Of a stretch of DNA of 64,000 nucleotides, positions 49,001 to 55,000 are shown piece after piece; the first letter of the stretch is position 1, and each line of letters starts with the position of its first letter. The notes below the pieces were generated by a model that searched no databases, was not told where the DNA came from, and worked only from the letters and a program-made list of their open reading frames with translations. The stretch comes from Bolinopsis microptera (Eukaryota > Ctenophora > Tentaculata > Lobata > Bolinopsidae), in assembly GCF_026151205.1 (NCBI RefSeq), contig NC_087077.1, forward strand, positions 20,481,510 through 20,545,509. Reading direction: 5' to 3'. The position numbers and the translations under genes were made by a program.

Positions 49001-52000
49001 ACGTTATCCACGACGGATACCGCTACTGCCTGGATAAGAATCGCGACGACAAGACCTACTGGCGATGCACTGAGAAGACTTGCTCCGGACGTCTCAGTCT
49101 GACGAACAACACTACTGTGACCTGGACGCAGCTGAAAGCAACCCTTCCCTCGGAGATGGATTCCTTTGCTGCCTAGTGACTACTACGAACGTACCTGGGT
49201 CGGAACACAAACCTCCTCTCCCCCTTGATGGGCTGCACCAACCCTACTATCTGGCGATTTATCGACGTCCTGAAGAAGGAGCAGGATCTAACCCAATGGA
49301 AGATCAACCAGAAGAATGAAGATGCTCAGACAACTACCTCCTCGCCGACTGGAGAAGTGCACTGATTACGACCGTCGCTTGAACGCTGTGATTGATAGCT
49401 ACGATGATTATGACAGAATGGATTAGTTGAAGTGTGTTGGAACAATGATTTTGAATTGAATATTGTGATTGCAATCTTTGATTTTATATTTAACCCCATT
49501 ACCCATACACGACTACACTCTTGTCATTAAAAATGGAAAGTAAAATTTTTATTGAATGTGTTAAGTGTTTTGTCGCACTTTAGTTCGTGTCGCACTACAG
49601 TCCAGGTAGCGCACTGTAGTGCGACAGTGTCGGCCTTGAAAATTCTCTGTCGCACTAGGGTACGTGTCGCACTACGATCCAGGTAGCGTACTCTACTGCG
49701 ACACTGTCGATCTTGGAGGTTTCGCACTAGGGTACGTGTCGCACTAGAGTACGTGTCGCACTACAGTACGTGAACCACTGTTAAATAATCAGCCCACAGC
49801 CACGAGTTTATCAGCTGACATCATAATTTTATTTGTTTTGACTTGCTGAATTTTATCACTCGGTAATTTATTAAGCTTGTTTCACACAAATAACACCTAA
49901 ATTGATGATTGATCCGTTTGTAACAGTCGTCAAGCACCAAAAACTGGTTGCTATGCCTGTAATTAATTAACTCATAACCAGCGTCGCGCGCGCAAAATAG
50001 ACTCCTTTTATACACATAATTATAGGGGAGTGGTCTATATTGCGAAGGAGCAGACTTTTGTCGACACCGTAGGACCGTCGGGCCACCTCATATATCCAAA
50101 CCCGATTACTTATTCCCTACGATCTTTTTGCCTTCGGCAAGAGTAGGGAAAAAAATTACGATGCGACCTTAAACCTCTATCGTTTATTCATTAAAAAAAC
50201 CAAAACTTAAAAAATTAAAACTTGCATATCATGATTTATTAACATAGTTAATACTCATTTAACTCATTTAAACTCATGCTACTCATTTCCTCTCTGAGCT
50301 AGCTAGTGTATAATGTATATCAGTTTTTGTTGGTGTTTTGTCTGTGTTTGTTTGTCCGTAGTAGGAATTTACTGTTAAGTTTGGAGGTTGGGCGCAGTAA
50401 TGTCCCGGAGGGTTTGTAACATCATGGATGCTGACTAAGCTTACCTGATCCTCTCCAACTTGTATTAGTACACTACTTCATCCACACCAGTCATTTCACT
50501 ACATTAAACTGATTGAAGTGATGCCCTTTGTACACGCTGAAGCGATATGCTATGATGAGTGGAATATGAGTTAGGATCTGTTTGGTCCGTTTCATGGCAA
50601 AAACATTTATTGATTTATTAACATAGTTAATTTAATTAATTTTCTAATCCTAAATAGTAAATCTGACATATATGTATTACTGCCCTAGGTGAAATTAAAT
50701 TCCTTCATTTTATTTATTGCTACTATGTTAATCTTAGGTACTGCAAAAAATATTATGCCCCTAAATAAAGATTTAACAGGTTCTTGAGAAACATTTAGTG
50801 TCTTTTAGGGAACAGGAGTCCGTTTCCCCATCAGAAAATACATCGATTGAAGTTGGTATCAACTGTCAGGGGCCCTTTTAGAAAAATCTCGAAGATCGAG
50901 TGTAGACTGGAGAGTGATTTATTTTTTATCACATTTTTATCACATTGCACATTTTTTCATACAGAAACCGGAAAAAATTATAACAAATAATACCTTGGCT
51001 TAGATTTGTGCCCCGCTAAAGCATCGGGAATTATCGCGATGTAGAGTGCTTTAACTCAATAACTTAATGTGTAGAGTGCTTTAACTCAATAACTTAATGT
51101 GTAGAGTGCTTTAACTCAATAACTTAATGTGTAGAGTGCTTTAACTCAATAACTTAATGTGTAGAGTGCTTTAACTCAATAACTTAATGTGTAGAGTGCT
51201 TTAACTCAATAACTTAATGTGTAGAGTGCTTTAACTCAATAACTTAATGTGTAGAGTGCTTTAACTCAATAACCTAATGTGTAGAGTGCTTTAACTCAAT
51301 AACCTAATGTGTAGAGTGCTTTAAGGGGAGATACACCAAAAACGTTTTTGCTCCGAACATCGATTTTATTTTATATTATGGTTAAATAGACAAAAAGAAT
51401 AAGATTGCACACCTTCAAAATTTTCTAAAAATATTCCCTCATCGAGAAAAAAAATATTTTTATTTTTCGAAAATTTCTAAAATTTGGAGAAGTCTATCAC
51501 TGTAATACCGATAGTTCAGTCATTTTAAAAGTTTTTTAGCTGATTTTTTTACTGATCATTACTTACACTCCGTACAAGAAGCCATTGAAAGGATTATATA
51601 ATTGAACAATAAATGACCAAGTTACAGACCGAACAAGGCGAAAAAAGAAAAAGTGGGATTTTTGCCTACCACCAAAATTGTACATTTTACCACTCGCCCA
51701 GGTCATCAGATATCGCTTCAAAAATTCTTGTGAGTGTAGCTGATGATCATATCAAACTTTTTGGAACAGGATTTCTCCCAGTTTTGAGTTTTAAGGTATG
51801 AAATGTGGCCTCAAACGACTTATTAAAATTCATCGTAAAAAAGGGCCAAACATGGCAGATTTAAGGCTTAAAATGCCTATAACTCAAAAAGTATCAGTTT
51901 TTTTGAAATAATTTTTACAGAATCGTAATCAGCTTGGTAAGACGAATCTTTTAGTACCACATTTATAATAGTTAAAGACACAAAATTTATTAAAAAATGT

Positions 52001-55000
52001 GTACAATTTGTACGAAATTTATACAAGGTTGTGTTCGAGCTGGAAAATTATTTAAGACAATTTGTCTTCTAAAATCACCTATTTGGTACTAAAAGATTCG
52101 TCTTACCAAGCTGATTACGATTCTGTAAAAATTATTTCAAAAAACTGAAACTTTTTGAGTTATAGGCATTTTAAGCCTTAAATCTGCCATGTTTGGCCCT
52201 TTTTTACGATGAATTTTACTAAGTCGTTTAAGGCCACATTTCATACCTTAAAACTCAAAACTGGGAGAAATCCTGTTCCAAAAAGTTTGATATGATCATC
52301 AGCTACACTCACAAGAATTTTTGAAGCGATATCTGATGACCTGGGCGAGTGGTAAAATGTACAATTTTGGTGGTAGGCAAAAATCCCACTTTTTCTTTTT
52401 TCGCCTTGTTCGGTCTGTAACTTGGTCATTTATTGTTCAATTATATAATCCTTTCAATGGCTTCTTGTACGGAGTGTAAGTAATGATCAGTAAAAAAATC
52501 AGCTAAAAAACTTTTAAAATGACTGAACTATCGGTATTACAGTGGTAGACTTCTCCAAATTTAAAAAATTTTCGAAAAATAAAAATATTTTTTTTTCTCG
52601 ATGAGGGAATATTTTTAGAAAATTTTGAAGGTGTGCAATCTTATTCTTTTTGTCTATTTAACCATAATATAAAATAAAATCGATGTTCGGAGCAAAAACG
52701 TTTTTGGTGTATCTCCCCTTAACTCATTGCATTCATTATTGCATCTAAATTATTTCACTTGCATTAGGTTTAGAAATTTATTCTCTGGTTAACAGATTTC
52801 AAATGTTTAATTAATTTGTAGTATGACAGTAAGGTATATAAGAAGTTATTTAATTTTGCTTGGGCTATTATATTGACTATTGAGGTTTAATGATGATATG
52901 GAATTTGAATTTTACATAAATTTACACTATGTGGTTGGGGCATTTTGCATAGTAAATATGGTTACTACTCCTATATATCATATTATTTGATTGGTATTCG
53001 ATTTCTGATTATTTCCCTAGGAATATGATTATTATATCTCAATTTGGCTTTAGGTAGGGTGCCCCGCTAAAAGAACTGGATTCTTCCAGGAAGCATCCCG
53101 TGCACAGAGCTTGGTCTACATATATATTAAATTATTAACCATTCATTCTGTATGTGCACGAAAATTTATTTCAATCAAAAACTCAATAACTTAATGTGTA
53201 GAGTGCTTTAACTCAATAACTTAATGTGTCTGTAAAGGAACCATGTTCAGACCTCTAACCACCTCTCATACTGAGTCTGTAAAGGAACCATGTTCAGCCT
53301 CTAAGCACCTCTCATACCGAGTCTGTAAAGGAACCATGTTCAGCCCTCTAACCACCTCTCATACTGAGTCTGTAAAGGAACCATGTTCAGCCTCTAACCA
53401 CCTCTCATACTGAGTCTGTAAAGGAACCATGTTCAGCCCTCTAACCACCTCTCATACTGAGTCTGTAAAGGAACCATGTTCAGCCTCTAAGCACCTCTCA
53501 TACCGAGTCTGTAAAGGAACCATGTTCAGCCCTCTAACCACCTCTCATACTGAGTCTGTAAAGGAACCATGTTCAGCCTCTAAGCACCTCTCATACCGAG
53601 TCTGTAAAGGAACCATGTTCAGCCCTCTAACCACCTCTCATACTGAGTCTGTTTTAATTAAAGCAATTCAGATCTGCGTATATTCGGTTATTAAATCTCA
53701 TAAGAGGTCTACAACAACTACTATGTCTACAATCTAATATAATGCTACAATCTGATGCTTATGTGATAGAATTCGCATTATAGCTTTATAGCTAGACGAC
53801 CCTATTTGACAATAAATCGTATTATGAAACCCTTATTAACTCCCTTACAATGCTATAATATAATATACCTCTTAAATAAGACCAATAAAAACCAACGTCT
53901 GCTCACTGGTGTTCCACCAAAATGTGGTAATGCAATGTATTACGCTAATATTATGCTAATTTAGCGTATATGAGGTTGATGTCACAATTACCACCAATTT
54001 AACTGTGATATTTTCAGGTGTGGAATCACAAGATGGGGGACATATTCCTTGACGTGGGCTATGCTACCCCCCACATTATGCGGAAGGAAGTGGGGCAAGT
54101 GTGGGCAGAGTGGACACATAGGTTACACCAGGTTTGTTACTTTTTTATTCATATTTAAAAGAGTGTACGACTTTCCGCCCCTTGTTATTTCGTGCCATAA
54201 CGGCTAAGGGTAAAATGCTGGGACCTAATCAAGTATAGTTTTTTGTTGACTATACGTGCAACAGTCTGCTTAATAAATGGTTCTTGGGGTTCATTTAAAA
54301 TTGTATTTCAGGAAGGAGCAGATTCTCCAGAAGGCTGGAGTTACAATGAGTTTATTTCTTTAATGTTCGATTTAAAGAGGTGGCATCTCCCCGAGTGCAC
54401 GGTATTTTGTTTTAGCATTAACTTATATGGTAGCGTTACTATGGTAACACTATATTCCTGCAATACACTAGAAGCTGGGTTGTACTGATAACATTACCTT
54501 ATATGGTGGTATTACTATGGTTATTATGGTACCTTATATGGTAGCGTTACTATGGTAACAATGCATTCCTGCAGTACACTAGAAGCTGGGTTGCACTGAT
54601 AACATTACCTTATATGGTAGCGTTACTATGGTAACACTATATTCCTGCAGTACACTAGAAGCTGGGTTGCACTGATAACATTACCTTATATGGTAGCGTT
54701 ACTATGGTAACACTACATTCCTGCAGTACACTAGAAGCTGGGTTGCACTGATAACATTACCTTATATGGTGGTATTACTATGCTACCTTATATGGTAGCG
54801 TTACTATGGTAACACTGTATTCCTGCAGTACACTAGAAGCTGGGTTGCACTGATAACATTACCTTATATGGTGGTATTACTATGGTTATTATGGTACCTT
54901 ATATGGTAGCGTTACTATGGTAACACTGCATTCCTGCAGTACACTAGAAGCTGGGTTGCACTGATAACATTACCTTATATGGTAGCGTTACTATGGTAAC

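Larger units (their letters stand above)
47211..49776 (+). mobile_element. MULE DNA transposon remnant with FLYWCH gene and 9-bp TSD
   Basis: The ends GGTAATCGTACTGTAG (47211) and, in reverse complement, GGTTCACGTACTGTAG (49776) are inverted repeats. They continue inward for about 135-200 bp through repeated gtgcgacacgtac blocks. The perfect 9-bp direct repeat actgttaaa flanks the element at 47202-47210 and 49777-49785, the TSD length typical of Mutator-like elements. Inside are a FLYWCH zinc finger and a C-terminal transposase remnant, but the catalytic middle is missing, so the copy is non-autonomous. A truncated LINE is nested at about 47640-48910. Confidence 0.85.

Noticed and set aside
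51613-52429. Two identical 62-codon frames on opposite strands
   Set aside because: They are the two arms of the foldback element and so must mirror each other; no domain is present.
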